Positions 13,701-21,202 of a stretch of DNA of 21,805 nucleotides are shown here, piece by piece. Origin of the DNA: an uncultured Eubacteriales bacterium (GTDB lineage Bacteria; Bacillota; Clostridia; Lachnospirales; CAG-274); the NCBI GenBank assembly GCA_902495025.1, contig CABUWB010000006.1, positions 1 through 21,805 on the forward strand, given 5' to 3'. A program made the translations under genes and the position numbers. The notes beneath the pieces are model-generated. The model did not search any database. It was not told the origin of the DNA and saw only the letters and a list, made by a program, of their open reading frames with translations. Position 1 is the first letter of the stretch. Every line of letters starts with the position of its first letter.

Positions 13701-14142
13701 AAACTGTACAGGTATTACAAAGAATTATTTCTGGCTTGTAAGAAAGACAAATGGTACTGGTAATTATAATACAACCTTAGCAAGCATAAACGAAACTCCT
13801 GTAAACACATTTAATGCTCTTGTTGACGAGGGAAGTAATGTATACAGATTTATTGGTATAATTAATTCAGCACTTGTTGAGGATACAAATGTAAGCAGTG
13901 TAGGCTTTGCTGTAACTTATGGAGATAAAACAGTTAATATGTCTGATTCAATAGTATATACCGAGGATAACTCAACATATTATACAGTAAACTTTGCGGA
14001 AAATGTTAGTACAAGTATAGCTACTACACTTAAGCCTTATGTAAATTATAAGGGTTATGATATTGAGGGCGGTATTGATACACAAGCAAAAACAATTGAT
14101 TACAGTGCAGATGTTAGTACAGCTGATAATTCAGCCAGTTAA
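10759..14142 (+). CDS. large secreted pectinesterase (CE8-type) with long N-terminal beta-rich region
   Basis: A 1127-aa protein with a Sec signal peptide (hydrophobic core about 8-30, cleavage near VWA-A at 32-33). Residues about 34-715 are Ser/Thr/Asn-rich beta-type sequence with repeated Ig-like or regulatory-like units (for example ITGDLGASNELTSGTFTL and VQANSNVKITVSNTNNGDVL), probably substrate-binding or spacer domains I cannot name. The pectinesterase beta-helix starts near TVQAAVDAALSTGATIKLAP (about 721). Catalytic-type residues are D838 (FRDTVYTG), D863 (GFQDVICG), R931 and W933 (FARAWDG); the D863-R931 spacing of 68 equals that of the Erwinia enzyme as I recall it. The Gln usually before the first Asp (QDT) is Arg837 here. 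It should remove methyl esters from pectin outside the cell. No dockerin or sortase motif is seen at the C-terminus. Confidence 0.88.
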   Translation: MNNKFKRALSSILAFIMLCSCVCVMNVSSVWAADGETLYYTVDNFFTNGTLDYNEKTTPSSLPTGFAITSSTKTFKYQSFGTRSSDVKNENNNTTGKSFTSELVALGGRTITYTPTETGKLNVYGYAKQTSNSATIGNNTYPTEDGVNKVYVASVPCSATNVATISLTTNAVLLAFEFVPGAVVMDDEYTITGDLGASNELTSGTFTLTNSDNSTTLSATISNGAYTVTKSVSGGSDAPFKVGDKFTVSANGYSASPNEITLAAGSDEFNFTADELTFTSTALKGITLASSLSADELTAGDITSETKINGFTLIADSSNNMTVSAGSDTANGISISKRIQTSGSGSTTKRAIKFTTTEADTNLYIWALSANTSQDRTLTIANDNGTAVGSIDAPKSGKPIPGGLVNLSSVGNYYVYSPNSGVNIYLIGTDKPIAADSTEESSSTDINLDFRTNDGSYATDGTYYITNDSVSTEASDDYVVKITDVKYHGTTYGLVSTNSSSLPIIELKNVVGPAKISLGTADYAGEFSFSSTDTSAKFLSSSGVAGTVYNTIGTKGSTIDIYYTGTTTATITLTATTGLKNSSGTISEIGQVYIPTLAVKTITAEEVPKEVQANSNVKITVSNTNNGDVLVITDSSNAEYKATISSGIADFTGKAIYVGNATLSAEGYTLDPATITIATDTNEYTVTATPTATEVIADGSDTSVLYAGYVAKDGYKVYNTVQAAVDAALSTGATIKLAPKTFTETVVVNKPNIKLIGTARDTSVITYNDSETKNDTYFHGATLAVLADGFSAENLTVQNTAEEDGTAGGKNATALSMDYNNLTATVTITNCNLLAFRDTVYTGKTNANVTLTLDNCLITGFQDVICGSGNVTIKDCTMDTSRAVNSTISNGTARLFAPRGYSDTSKTTVYKAENLTIKSTDSKTNTIYFARAWDGYTLDGTTKVWDGNNNVQVIVDGYTVDSSASSAFDGDTLYGFEANGINCTGITKNYFWLVRKTNGTGNYNTTLASINETPVNTFNALVDEGSNVYRFIGIINSALVEDTNVSSVGFAVTYGDKTVNMSDSIVYTEDNSTYYTVNFAENVSTSIATTLKPYVNYKGYDIEGGIDTQAKTIDYSADVSTADNSAS

Positions 14143-14163
14143 TTGAAAGGAGGGCTATTAATT

Positions 14164-14304
14164 ATGAAAAAAATATATGAAACACCACAGATAATAGTTA
14201 CTGCTTTTGAGGGCGAAAATTCAATGCTTACTAAATCATCACAAAATCCATACTCTATAAGCAAGAATGCTAATAATACTGTTGATTTCGGACAGCTTAA
14301 ATAA
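14164..14304 (+). CDS. 46-aa peptide of the MKK.YE.P type, unknown function
   Basis: ATG 14164 follows the pectinesterase stop by 21 bp and has a near-ideal ribosome binding site (AAAGGAGGG, 14146-14154). The product begins MKKIYETPQIIVTAFEGENS and ends NANNTVDFGQLK. It has no signal peptide, no cysteine and no membrane segment. Short peptides starting with K(K/T)YExPxIxVxxF followed by a Thr/Ser-rich end are, from memory, common as separate small genes in gut Clostridia; their function is not known to me. A terminator follows at 14318, so it is the last gene of the pectinesterase transcript. It could be a precursor peptide or a small regulator; no modification enzyme is nearby. Confidence 0.75.
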   Translation: MKKIYETPQIIVTAFEGENSMLTKSSQNPYSISKNANNTVDFGQLK

Positions 14305-14317
14305 TTAAAAATCTCAA

Positions 14318-14346
14318 CGGCACAGGCTTTGGCTTGTGCCGTTTTT
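14318..14346 (+). terminator. terminator of the pectinesterase unit
   Basis: CGGCACAGGC (14318-14327), loop TTTG, GCTTGTGCCG (14332-14341), ten pairs with one G-U, then TTTTT. Confidence 0.9.
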
Positions 14347-14349
14347 ATA

Positions 14350-14378
14350 TTGCAAAGTGGGCAGATTTATGCTATACT
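14350..14378 (+). promoter_or_regulatory. promoter of pth
   Basis: TTGCAA (14350-14355), 17 bp, TATACT (14373-14378), directly after the preceding terminator. It may also serve mfd and the pseudouridine synthase by read-through. Confidence 0.65.
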
Positions 14379-14462
14379 GTTTTAGAATTTGAAACACAAT
14401 AAACCACAATTACGGGACGTTGAAAAAACGCCCCTAGGCTTGTTTATACAGGAGGCTATAGT

Positions 14463-15050
14463 ATGAAGATAATAGCAGGGCTTGGCAATCCGGGCAGGGA
14501 GTATCAGGGCACAAGGCACAACGTAGGCTTTGAGGTTATAGCAAAGTTGGCGTATGACTATAATATAGATATGAACAAAAGCAAATTCAAGGCGGTAATG
14601 GGTGAGGGCCGCATAGGCTTTGAAAAGGTGGTGCTGCTCCAGCCCATAACCTATATGAATTTAAGCGGCGAATGTCTGCGTGAGGCGGTCAGCTTTTACA
14701 AGTGCGACAAGCAGGACATAATAATTGTATGCGACGATATTAACCTGCCTCTTTCGTATATAAGGGTGCGTGCAAAGGGTACGGACGGCGGTCAGAAAGG
14801 GCTAAGAAACATTATGTACCAGCTCGGCTATGACGACTTTACAAGGGTGCGTGTAGGCGTTGGCGAAAAGCCAAAGGAGTGGGATTTAAAGGACTATGTT
14901 TTAAGCCGCTTTACCGAAGAGGAAAAGCCCGACATCATAAAGGGCATTACGGACGCCGCCGACGCTGTTGTCAGCATTGTTAAAAACGACGGTGATGTTA
15001 AGGACGCAATGAACAGGTACAACAAAAAGGTAAGTAAGGCGGAAAATTGA
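14463..15050 (+). CDS. pth: peptidyl-tRNA hydrolase
   Basis: A 195-aa cytoplasmic enzyme that releases peptides from prematurely dropped peptidyl-tRNA. The family marks are complete: GLGNPGREYQGTRHNVGF at the N-terminus with N10 and the catalytic H19, TYMNLSG with the substrate-binding Asn, CDDINLP with the catalytic-pair Asp, GGQKGLRNI, and RVRVGVGEKP. The ribosome binding site AGGAGG (14450-14455) is 7 bp before the ATG. In many Firmicutes pth is directly followed by mfd; here a DUF559 gene and a palindromic repeat lie between them, so an insertion is likely. Confidence 0.96.
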   Translation: MKIIAGLGNPGREYQGTRHNVGFEVIAKLAYDYNIDMNKSKFKAVMGEGRIGFEKVVLLQPITYMNLSGECLREAVSFYKCDKQDIIIVCDDINLPLSYIRVRAKGTDGGQKGLRNIMYQLGYDDFTRVRVGVGEKPKEWDLKDYVLSRFTEEEKPDIIKGITDAADAVVSIVKNDGDVKDAMNRYNKKVSKAEN

Positions 15051-15079
15051 TATATTCTTTAGATATAAATTTGGGTTAA

Positions 15080-15442
15080 ATGAATACGACATATAATAAA
15101 ACATTAATTAGTAATTCAAAAAAACTACGTAAGGATATGACAAAAGAGGAAAGGCATTTATGGTACGATTTTTTGAAAAATCTTTCTCTGAATTTTAATC
15201 GTCAAAAGGTGATAGGAAATTATATTGTTGACTTTTACTGCGCTAAAGCGAATTTAGTAATCGAAGTTGACGGTTCACAGCACTATTATAACAATGGTTT
15301 GGAAAGTGATAAAATACGAGATAATTATTTAAATTCGTTGGGGCTTAAAGTTTTGAGATATTCAAATTTAGATATAAATAATAGGTTTGAAAGTGTGTGT
15401 AATGATATATTGAAAAATATTGAAGATTGTATAAAGCAGTAA
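15080..15442 (+). CDS. DUF559 endonuclease-like protein (Vsr/PD-(D/E)XK fold)
   Basis: A 120-aa protein with the DUF559 pattern: LRKDMTKEERHLWYDFLKNL, then NFNRQKVIGNYIVDFYCAKA, then LVIEVDGSQHY. The conserved acidic residues D51, E62 and D64 followed by Gln-His fit the PD-(D/E)XK nuclease core shared with very-short-patch repair endonucleases; nuclease activity is inferred from the fold. Only a weak ribosome binding site (TTTGGG) is present. Base composition is clearly more AT-rich than pth and mfd on either side, a sign of separate origin. The ~146-bp palindromic repeat begins 1 bp after its stop codon, and both lie together in an otherwise housekeeping gene cluster. Confidence 0.85.
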   Translation: MNTTYNKTLISNSKKLRKDMTKEERHLWYDFLKNLSLNFNRQKVIGNYIVDFYCAKANLVIEVDGSQHYYNNGLESDKIRDNYLNSLGLKVLRYSNLDINNRFESVCNDILKNIEDCIKQ

Positions 15443-15443
15443 A

Positions 15444-15589
15444 CGCCGCATGACGGCTACACCTCATCAGTCACCTGCGGTGACAGCTTCCCCTCAAGGG
15501 GAAGCCTTGGTTACTGCACATTTCAAGCCTTCCCCTTGAGGGGAAGGGGGACCACGTCAGTGGTGGATGAGGTGTAGCCATTTATGGCG
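15444..15589. repeat. palindromic MITE/REP-like element next to the DUF559 gene
   Basis: Outer arms CGCC (15444-15447) and GGCG (15586-15589); main arms GGCTACACCTCATC (15455-15468) and GATGAGGTGTAGCC (15566-15579), perfectly complementary. Inside are two mutually inverted copies of a smaller palindrome, CTTCCCCTCAAGGGGAAG (15488-15505) and CTTCCCCTTGAGGGGAAG (within 15528-15546), and a GTCACC-TGC-GGTGAC hairpin. No coding sequence lies within. From memory, sequence of this kind recurs in many gut Firmicutes genomes. The rest of the gap (15590-15656) is AT-rich, without a clear promoter. Confidence 0.8.
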
Positions 15590-15656
15590 TAATTTATGCA
15601 AAACAAAAATTATATTTAACAGTTTATTAAATAAAACCATCTTTTGAGGTGAGAAA

Positions 15657-18600
15657 ATGAACGTATTTAAAACGCTGCTTGATGAAAACAGAGAATACAG
15701 GCGGCTTAGCAAATTAATATCGGACGGCTGCGGCACAGTGCTTACAACAGGCGTCGTGGACGGTCAGAAGGCGCATCTGATTTACGGCTTATCCTGTGAG
15801 AGGGACACATCACAGCTTATCATCACAGGCTCGGAGCTGAAAGCAAAGGAGCTTGCACAGGATTTAACCTGTTTTCTCAAAAACAGGGTGTGCTTTTATC
15901 CGTCAAAGGATATTATATTTTACAGTGCCGACGTCAAAAGTGCTGACATTGTAAAGCGCCGCTTTGAGGTGCTTGCAAGGCTTTTAAACGGTGAAAATCT
16001 TACGGTGGTATTAAGCATTGAGGCGCTTTTTGACAGGCTTGTAATGCCAGATATATTTAAAAACTACATTATAAAACTGAAAACGGGCGACACCGTCAGC
16101 TTAGAGGAGCTTGAAAAAAAGCTTGTTTTCATGGGCTATGAACGCTGTGATATGGTCGAGGGACAGGGTCAGTTTGCGGTGCGTGGCGGCATAATGGATT
16201 TATTCTCAACCGTAAGCGACAATGCGGTACGTATTGAGTTTTGGGGTGATGAGATTGACTCCATACGCATACTTGACGCAGTCAGCCAGCGCTCGGTTGA
16301 AAATACCGACAGCGTGCGCATTTATCCCATGCGTGAGCTTGTTTACGGTGAGGAGGATATTCAGCGTGCCGCAGATAACCTAAAGGCGGAGCTGAAAGCG
16401 TACAAGCGTGCACCCGACAGGATTAAGGAGATTGTTGCCGAGGCGGTTGAAAGGCTGACCGAGCAGAAAAGCTTTTCGGGCGTGGACAAATATATACAGT
16501 ATTTTTATGACGAGAGTGCCGCACTGCTCGACTATATGCCAAAGGACAGCCTCATATTTATAGACGAGCCGTCAAGGGTGAGCGAGCACAGCGACTTTGT
16601 TTTGAACGAGTTTGTTCAGAGTATTGAAAACCGTATAGATACCGGCTATATGCTGCCCTCACAGCTTAAAATGGTATTTACCTACAAGGATATATTAGGC
16701 AGGCTTGACAAATATCAGAAGGTGCTTATGACGGCACTTATCCAAACCATAAAGGACTTTACGCCAAAGGAGCTTGTTGATTTTAAGGTAAAAAGCTCAC
16801 AGGTGTTCAGAAACAATATTGATGCGCTTACAGAGGACTTGAAATATATGTGCTCCGCAGGCTATCGTGTGCTTTTTCTTGCGGGTGGACGTGCAAGGTG
16901 CGAAAGGCTTGCAGGGGAGCTTGTGCAGCGTGATATTACTGCCGTTTACAAGGAGGACAGTGAGGGACTTATTCTCGAAAAAGGCATTGTTTACCTTGTT
17001 AAGGGCAGCCTTTTGCATGGCTTTGAATACTATGAGGACAAGACCGCCGTTATTACCGACAATGAGCTGCAGGGTGAGGAAAAGAAACAGCGCAGGCGCA
17101 AAAAGAAAAATGACGCAACTGCAATAAACAACTTTGCCGAGCTTAAAATTGGTGACTATGTGGTGCACGAAAACTATGGAATCTGCGTATTCAGAGGTGT
17201 TGAGCAGATTTTATCCGACGGCGTAAACAAGGATTATATCAAGCTCGGTTTTCAGGGCGACGACATACTCTATGTTGCAATAAACCAGCTTGACATACTG
17301 CAAAAGTATATTGGCGGTGACTCTGCAAAGCCTAAATTGAGCAAGCTCGGCGGTACTACATGGGCAAGGGCAAAGGCTAAGGCTAAGCAGGCGGCAATGA
17401 TACTTGCACAGGACTTGGTCGATTTGTATGCGCAAAGGCAGACGGCAAAGGGTCATATTTACTCTGCCGATACCGTATGGCAGACCGAGTTTGAGGAGTC
17501 ATTCCCCTATACTGAAACCGAGGACCAGTTAAATGCTATTGCCGACGTAAAGGACGATATGGAGCATGGCAAGGTTATGGACAGACTTATCTGCGGTGAT
17601 GTCGGCTTTGGCAAGACGGAGGTTGCACTGCGTGCCGCCTTTAAAACCGTACAGGATGGCTATCAGGTTGCCTATCTTGTGCCTACCACAATACTTGCAC
17701 GTCAGCATTACCAGACCTTTGCCTCACGTATGGAGGAATATCCGGTAAGAGTGGATATGCTCAGCCGTTTCCGCACGCCTAAGCAGCAAAAGGACACAAT
17801 CAAGGCGCTTGAAAACGGTATGGCTGATGTTGTTATCGGTACGCACCGCCTTTTGAGCAAGGATATAAAGTTTAAAAATCTGGGTCTTGTAATAGTGGAC
17901 GAGGAGCAGCGCTTTGGTGTTGCCCACAAGGAAAAACTGAAGGAGCTTAAAAAGGACGTAAACGTGCTTACCCTTACCGCTACGCCAATCCCACGTACAC
18001 TGCACATGAGCCTTACGGGCATAAGGGATATGTCCGTTCTCGAGGAGCCGCCAAGCGACAGGCTGCCTATACAGACCTATGTTATGGAGTACAACCCCGA
18101 GTTTGTAAAGGACGCAATACACCGAGAGCTTGCAAGGGGCGGACAGGTGTATTTTCTGCACAACAGGGTAATGAATATTGTGGAAACGGCTAATAAAATA
18201 CAGCAGCTTGTGCCCGAGGCAAATGTTGCCTTTGCGCATGGACAGATGAGCGAAAGAGAGCTTGAAAGCGTTATGCTTGACTTTATGGACAAGGAGATTG
18301 ACGTGCTTGTCTGCACCACAATAATCGAAACGGGACTTGATATACCAAACGTAAACACAATCATTATTTCCGATGCCGATAAAATGGGTTTAAGCCAGCT
18401 CTATCAGCTGAGGGGACGTGTCGGCAGAAGTACAAGGACGGGCTTTGCCTACCTGATGTATCAGCGTGATAAGGTACTTTCCGAGGTATCGCAGAAAAGG
18501 CTTAAAACCATTAAGGAGTTTACCGAGTTTGGCTCGGGCTTCCGCATTGCAATGCGGGATTTGGAGATAAGAGGTGCAGGCAATCTGCTTGGTGCCGAGC

Positions 18601-19136
18601 AGCATGGACACATGGACAGCGTCGGCTATGAGCTGTACTGTAAGCTGCTTGACGAGGCAGTAAGAGAGCTGAGGGGCGAGGAGATTACCGAGAGCTTTGA
18701 AACCCTTATGGAGATTAACGTAAACGCCTTTATTCCGTCAGATTATATTGAGATTGAGGAGCATAAGCTCGATATGTATAAAAAGATTTCCGTTATCAGC
18801 TCTAAGGACGACTTTTATAACGTGCAGGACGAGCTGGAGGACCGCTACGGCGAAATGCCCGTTTCTGTTGCAAACCTGCTGGATATTGCATATATCAAGG
18901 CTATGCTGCACAGAGTGGGCGTTACAAGGGTATCGCAAAAGCGCAACGCAACTGTTGTTATCAGCTTTAAGAGCGATGCAAGAGTTGATGTTGCCGAGCT
19001 TATGAAGGTGATTAAGCACTATAATAACCGTCTGCTCTTTACCAATGCCGAAAACGGCGGCTACCTTACCTATAAAATAGATAAGGAGAAAAATGTACTC
19101 AAGGAGCTTATTGAACTGGCGGAGAGGATTAAATAA
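15657..19136 (+). CDS. mfd: transcription-repair coupling factor Mfd
   Basis: An 1159-aa ATP-dependent DNA translocase that removes RNA polymerase stalled at lesions and recruits UvrA. Domains in order: a UvrB-like N-terminal region with EGQGQFAVRGGIMDLFST (about 163-180); the CarD-like RNA polymerase interaction domain beginning LKIGDYVVHENYGICVFRGV (from about 496); the SF2 translocase with Walker A GDVGFGKT (647-654), DEEQ (748-751), TATPIPRTLHMSLTGIRDMS, and QLRGRVGRS; and the C-terminal TRCF domain. Length is normal for the family. The ribosome binding site GAGGTGAG precedes the ATG. It is followed 12 bp later by the pseudouridine synthase gene, so the two are probably co-transcribed. 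Confidence 0.97.
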   Translation: MNVFKTLLDENREYRRLSKLISDGCGTVLTTGVVDGQKAHLIYGLSCERDTSQLIITGSELKAKELAQDLTCFLKNRVCFYPSKDIIFYSADVKSADIVKRRFEVLARLLNGENLTVVLSIEALFDRLVMPDIFKNYIIKLKTGDTVSLEELEKKLVFMGYERCDMVEGQGQFAVRGGIMDLFSTVSDNAVRIEFWGDEIDSIRILDAVSQRSVENTDSVRIYPMRELVYGEEDIQRAADNLKAELKAYKRAPDRIKEIVAEAVERLTEQKSFSGVDKYIQYFYDESAALLDYMPKDSLIFIDEPSRVSEHSDFVLNEFVQSIENRIDTGYMLPSQLKMVFTYKDILGRLDKYQKVLMTALIQTIKDFTPKELVDFKVKSSQVFRNNIDALTEDLKYMCSAGYRVLFLAGGRARCERLAGELVQRDITAVYKEDSEGLILEKGIVYLVKGSLLHGFEYYEDKTAVITDNELQGEEKKQRRRKKKNDATAINNFAELKIGDYVVHENYGICVFRGVEQILSDGVNKDYIKLGFQGDDILYVAINQLDILQKYIGGDSAKPKLSKLGGTTWARAKAKAKQAAMILAQDLVDLYAQRQTAKGHIYSADTVWQTEFEESFPYTETEDQLNAIADVKDDMEHGKVMDRLICGDVGFGKTEVALRAAFKTVQDGYQVAYLVPTTILARQHYQTFASRMEEYPVRVDMLSRFRTPKQQKDTIKALENGMADVVIGTHRLLSKDIKFKNLGLVIVDEEQRFGVAHKEKLKELKKDVNVLTLTATPIPRTLHMSLTGIRDMSVLEEPPSDRLPIQTYVMEYNPEFVKDAIHRELARGGQVYFLHNRVMNIVETANKIQQLVPEANVAFAHGQMSERELESVMLDFMDKEIDVLVCTTIIETGLDIPNVNTIIISDADKMGLSQLYQLRGRVGRSTRTGFAYLMYQRDKVLSEVSQKRLKTIKEFTEFGSGFRIAMRDLEIRGAGNLLGAEQHGHMDSVGYELYCKLLDEAVRELRGEEITESFETLMEINVNAFIPSDYIEIEEHKLDMYKKISVISSKDDFYNVQDELEDRYGEMPVSVANLLDIAYIKAMLHRVGVTRVSQKRNATVVISFKSDARVDVAELMKVIKHYNNRLLFTNAENGGYLTYKIDKEKNVLKELIELAERIK

Positions 19137-19148
19137 AAGGAAGATACT

Positions 19149-19862
19149 ATGCTTATCAGATTACAGAAATTTCTTGCGGAGGCTGATGTTGCATCACGCA
19201 GGAAAAGCGAAGAAATTATACTTGCAGGACGTGTGGCAGTAAACGGCGAGGTTGTAACTGAGCTTGGCGTTAAGGTGGACGATGAAAGAGATACCGTTAC
19301 TGTTGACGGCAGGGAGGTTAAAAAGGACGAAAGGCTTGTGTACATTATGCTTAACAAGCCCGAGGGCTGTGTAACAACTGCGCACGACCAGTTTGACCGC
19401 CCTACCGTTATGGACTGTATAAGGGACGTGAGCGAGCGCATTTATCCCGTAGGCAGGCTTGACTATGACACCTCGGGGCTTTTGCTGCTTACAAATGACG
19501 GTGAGCTGACCTACCGCCTTACACACCCCAAGCATAACATACCAAAAACCTATATTGCCGCCGTTGACAGCGAGCCTACGGCGGAGGAAATAAAGACCTT
19601 TGAAAACGGCGTTGTAATTGACGGCAGAAAAACCGCAAGGGCAAGGCTGACGGTTGCCAAAAGCGACAAACGCTTTGTTTACCTCAAAATCACCATTCAC
19701 GAGGGCAGAAACCGTCAGGTACGTAAAATGTGCGAGGCAATAGGTCACCCTGTAAGGCGTTTAAAAAGAGTGTCAACGGGCAAACTTACCTTAGGCAGCC
19801 TGAAAAAGGGTGAATACAGGCATCTTACACAGGACGAGGTGGATTATCTTAAATCGCTATAA
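19149..19862 (+). CDS. rluB: RluB/RsuA-type rRNA pseudouridine synthase
   Basis: A 237-aa enzyme that converts a specific uridine of ribosomal RNA to pseudouridine. The N-terminal S4 RNA-binding domain (about 1-60; LQKFLAEADVASRRKSEEII) is followed by the catalytic domain with PVGRLDYDTSGLLLLTNDG, whose D105 is the catalytic aspartate, and HEGRNRQVRKMCEAIGHPV. The sequence fits RluB (23S) better than RsuA in overall pattern, but which rRNA position is modified cannot be read from sequence alone. The start has an AAGGAAG ribosome binding site and lies 12 bp after mfd. Confidence 0.88.
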   Translation: MLIRLQKFLAEADVASRRKSEEIILAGRVAVNGEVVTELGVKVDDERDTVTVDGREVKKDERLVYIMLNKPEGCVTTAHDQFDRPTVMDCIRDVSERIYPVGRLDYDTSGLLLLTNDGELTYRLTHPKHNIPKTYIAAVDSEPTAEEIKTFENGVVIDGRKTARARLTVAKSDKRFVYLKITIHEGRNRQVRKMCEAIGHPVRRLKRVSTGKLTLGSLKKGEYRHLTQDEVDYLKSL

Positions 19863-19867
19863 GTATC

Positions 19868-19896
19868 TTGACAAACAATAGTCAAAGTGAGATAAT
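19868..19896 (+). promoter_or_regulatory. promoter of the flavodiiron protein gene
   Basis: TTGACA (19868-19873), 17 bp, GATAAT (19891-19896). The -10 box is the left part of the PerR-box-like element at 19890-19904. Confidence 0.8.
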
Positions 19897-19904
19897 AATT
19901 ATTG
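19890..19904. promoter_or_regulatory. PerR-box-like operator overlapping the -10 region
   Basis: The central 11 bases, ATAATAATTAT (19892-19902), match all ten defined core bases of the recalled PerR consensus TTATAATNATTATAA; only the two outermost bases on each side differ. A repressor bound here would block the promoter. It is also simply AT-rich, so the match needs a genome-wide background test. Confidence 0.5.
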
Positions 19905-19937
19905 TTGATTGATTTTTCGTGAAAGGAGAATATATAA

Positions 19938-21116
19938 ATGTTTAAACCGCTTAATGTTACTAATGATGTGTACTGGGTAGGCGCTCTTGACAAGGAGCTG
20001 CGTGTGTTTGATATTGTAATGACTACCGAGTATGGTACAAGCTATAATTCCTACATTGTAAAGGGCAGCGAAAAGACTGCCGTTATAGAAACCGCAAAGG
20101 ACAAGTTCTTTGATGAGTTCCTTGAAAGGGTATCTGCCGTAACAGACCCTGCAAAGCTCGATTACCTTGTTGTTGACCATACCGAGCCCGACCACAGCGG
20201 CTCTGTTGAAAAGTTTCTGGAGCTTAACCCCGATATTACCGTTGTCGGTTCTGTGTCTGCAATAAAGTTTCTGGGTGAAATTACTAACAAAAAGTTTAAC
20301 TCCCTTGTTGTTAAGGAGGGAGATAAAATAGACCTTGGCGGTAAGACACTTAGCTTTGTTTCTGCGCCTTTCCTGCATTGGCCCGATTCAATGTATACCT
20401 ATCTGGAGGAGGAAAAGGTGCTCTTTACCTGCGACTCTTTCGGCTGCCACTATGCAGATGACAAGGTGTTTAACGACTTAATCGAGGGTGATTTCCTTGA
20501 CGCATATAAGTATTATTTCGACTGCATTATGGGACCTTTCAAGGAGCATGTTTTAAAGGCACTTGATAAGGTTGAAAAAATGGATATTGACATTGTGTGT
20601 CCTGGTCATGGTCCTGTTTTAAGAAAGGATTTAAAGAAATATTTTGACCTTTACAGACAGTGGTCAACCGTCACAAAGGGCGATTATGCCGTTGTTGCTT
20701 ACGCATCTGCCTACGGCTATACCAAAATGATTGCCGAGGCTGTTGCAGAGGGTATCAAGTCAGCAGGCAAAGAGGTCAAGCTGGTAAATCTTGAGGAAAC
20801 TCCTACAGCTGATGTGCTTGCTATGGCTGGCAGTGCAAAGGGTATTGTGCTTGGCTCACCTACTATCGTAAATGATATGGTGCCTCCTGTTGCCGCTGTG
20901 CTTGCAGGGCTTAACCCTACAATTAATAAGGGTCTTACGGCTGCCGCTTTCGGCTCTTATGGCTGGTCGGGTGAGGCTGCAAATAATATTCAGGCAAGGT
21001 TTGAGCAGCTTAAGTTTAAAACTCCGCTTTCACCACTCAGAATTATGTTTAAACCGTCAGAACAGCAGTATGCACAGGCTGTTGAGTTTGGCAAAAACTT
21101 TGCGGAGAGTTTATAA
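19938..21116 (+). CDS. fprA: flavodiiron protein (A-type flavoprotein, FprA-like)
   Basis: A 392-aa cytoplasmic enzyme that reduces oxygen to water, or nitric oxide to nitrous oxide, in anaerobes. The N-terminal metallo-beta-lactamase-like domain carries the di-iron ligands H81, E83, D85 and H86 (HTEPDHSGS), H147 (APFLHWPDSM), D166 (CDSFGC) and H224 (CPGHGP). The C-terminal flavodoxin domain (from about 250) begins AVVAYASAYGYTKMIAEAV, the FMN-binding loop, and includes GSPTIVND and AAFGSYGWSGEA. There is no fused rubredoxin, so this is the simple class A form, needing a separate electron donor. The ribosome binding site AAAGGAGA precedes the ATG. It is a single-gene unit between its promoter and the terminator at 21125. 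Confidence 0.95.
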   Translation: MFKPLNVTNDVYWVGALDKELRVFDIVMTTEYGTSYNSYIVKGSEKTAVIETAKDKFFDEFLERVSAVTDPAKLDYLVVDHTEPDHSGSVEKFLELNPDITVVGSVSAIKFLGEITNKKFNSLVVKEGDKIDLGGKTLSFVSAPFLHWPDSMYTYLEEEKVLFTCDSFGCHYADDKVFNDLIEGDFLDAYKYYFDCIMGPFKEHVLKALDKVEKMDIDIVCPGHGPVLRKDLKKYFDLYRQWSTVTKGDYAVVAYASAYGYTKMIAEAVAEGIKSAGKEVKLVNLEETPTADVLAMAGSAKGIVLGSPTIVNDMVPPVAAVLAGLNPTINKGLTAAAFGSYGWSGEAANNIQARFEQLKFKTPLSPLRIMFKPSEQQYAQAVEFGKNFAESL

Positions 21117-21124
21117 TTGTGTTT

Positions 21125-21153
21125 AAGGGATTGCGCTTGCAGTCCCTTTTTTT
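21125..21153 (+). terminator. terminator of the flavodiiron protein gene
   Basis: AAGGGATTGC (21125-21134), loop GCTT, GCAGTCCCTT (21139-21148), with one G-U pair, and a T-run to 21153. Confidence 0.9.
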
Positions 21154-21202
21154 GTACGCTGATTATGATATTATTGTATAAAATTGAAGGGAGGTTTGCA
21201 TT

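Noticed and set aside
15444..15589. CRISPR-like array
   Set aside because: The repeats are inverted and nested, without regular spacers, and no cas genes are nearby.
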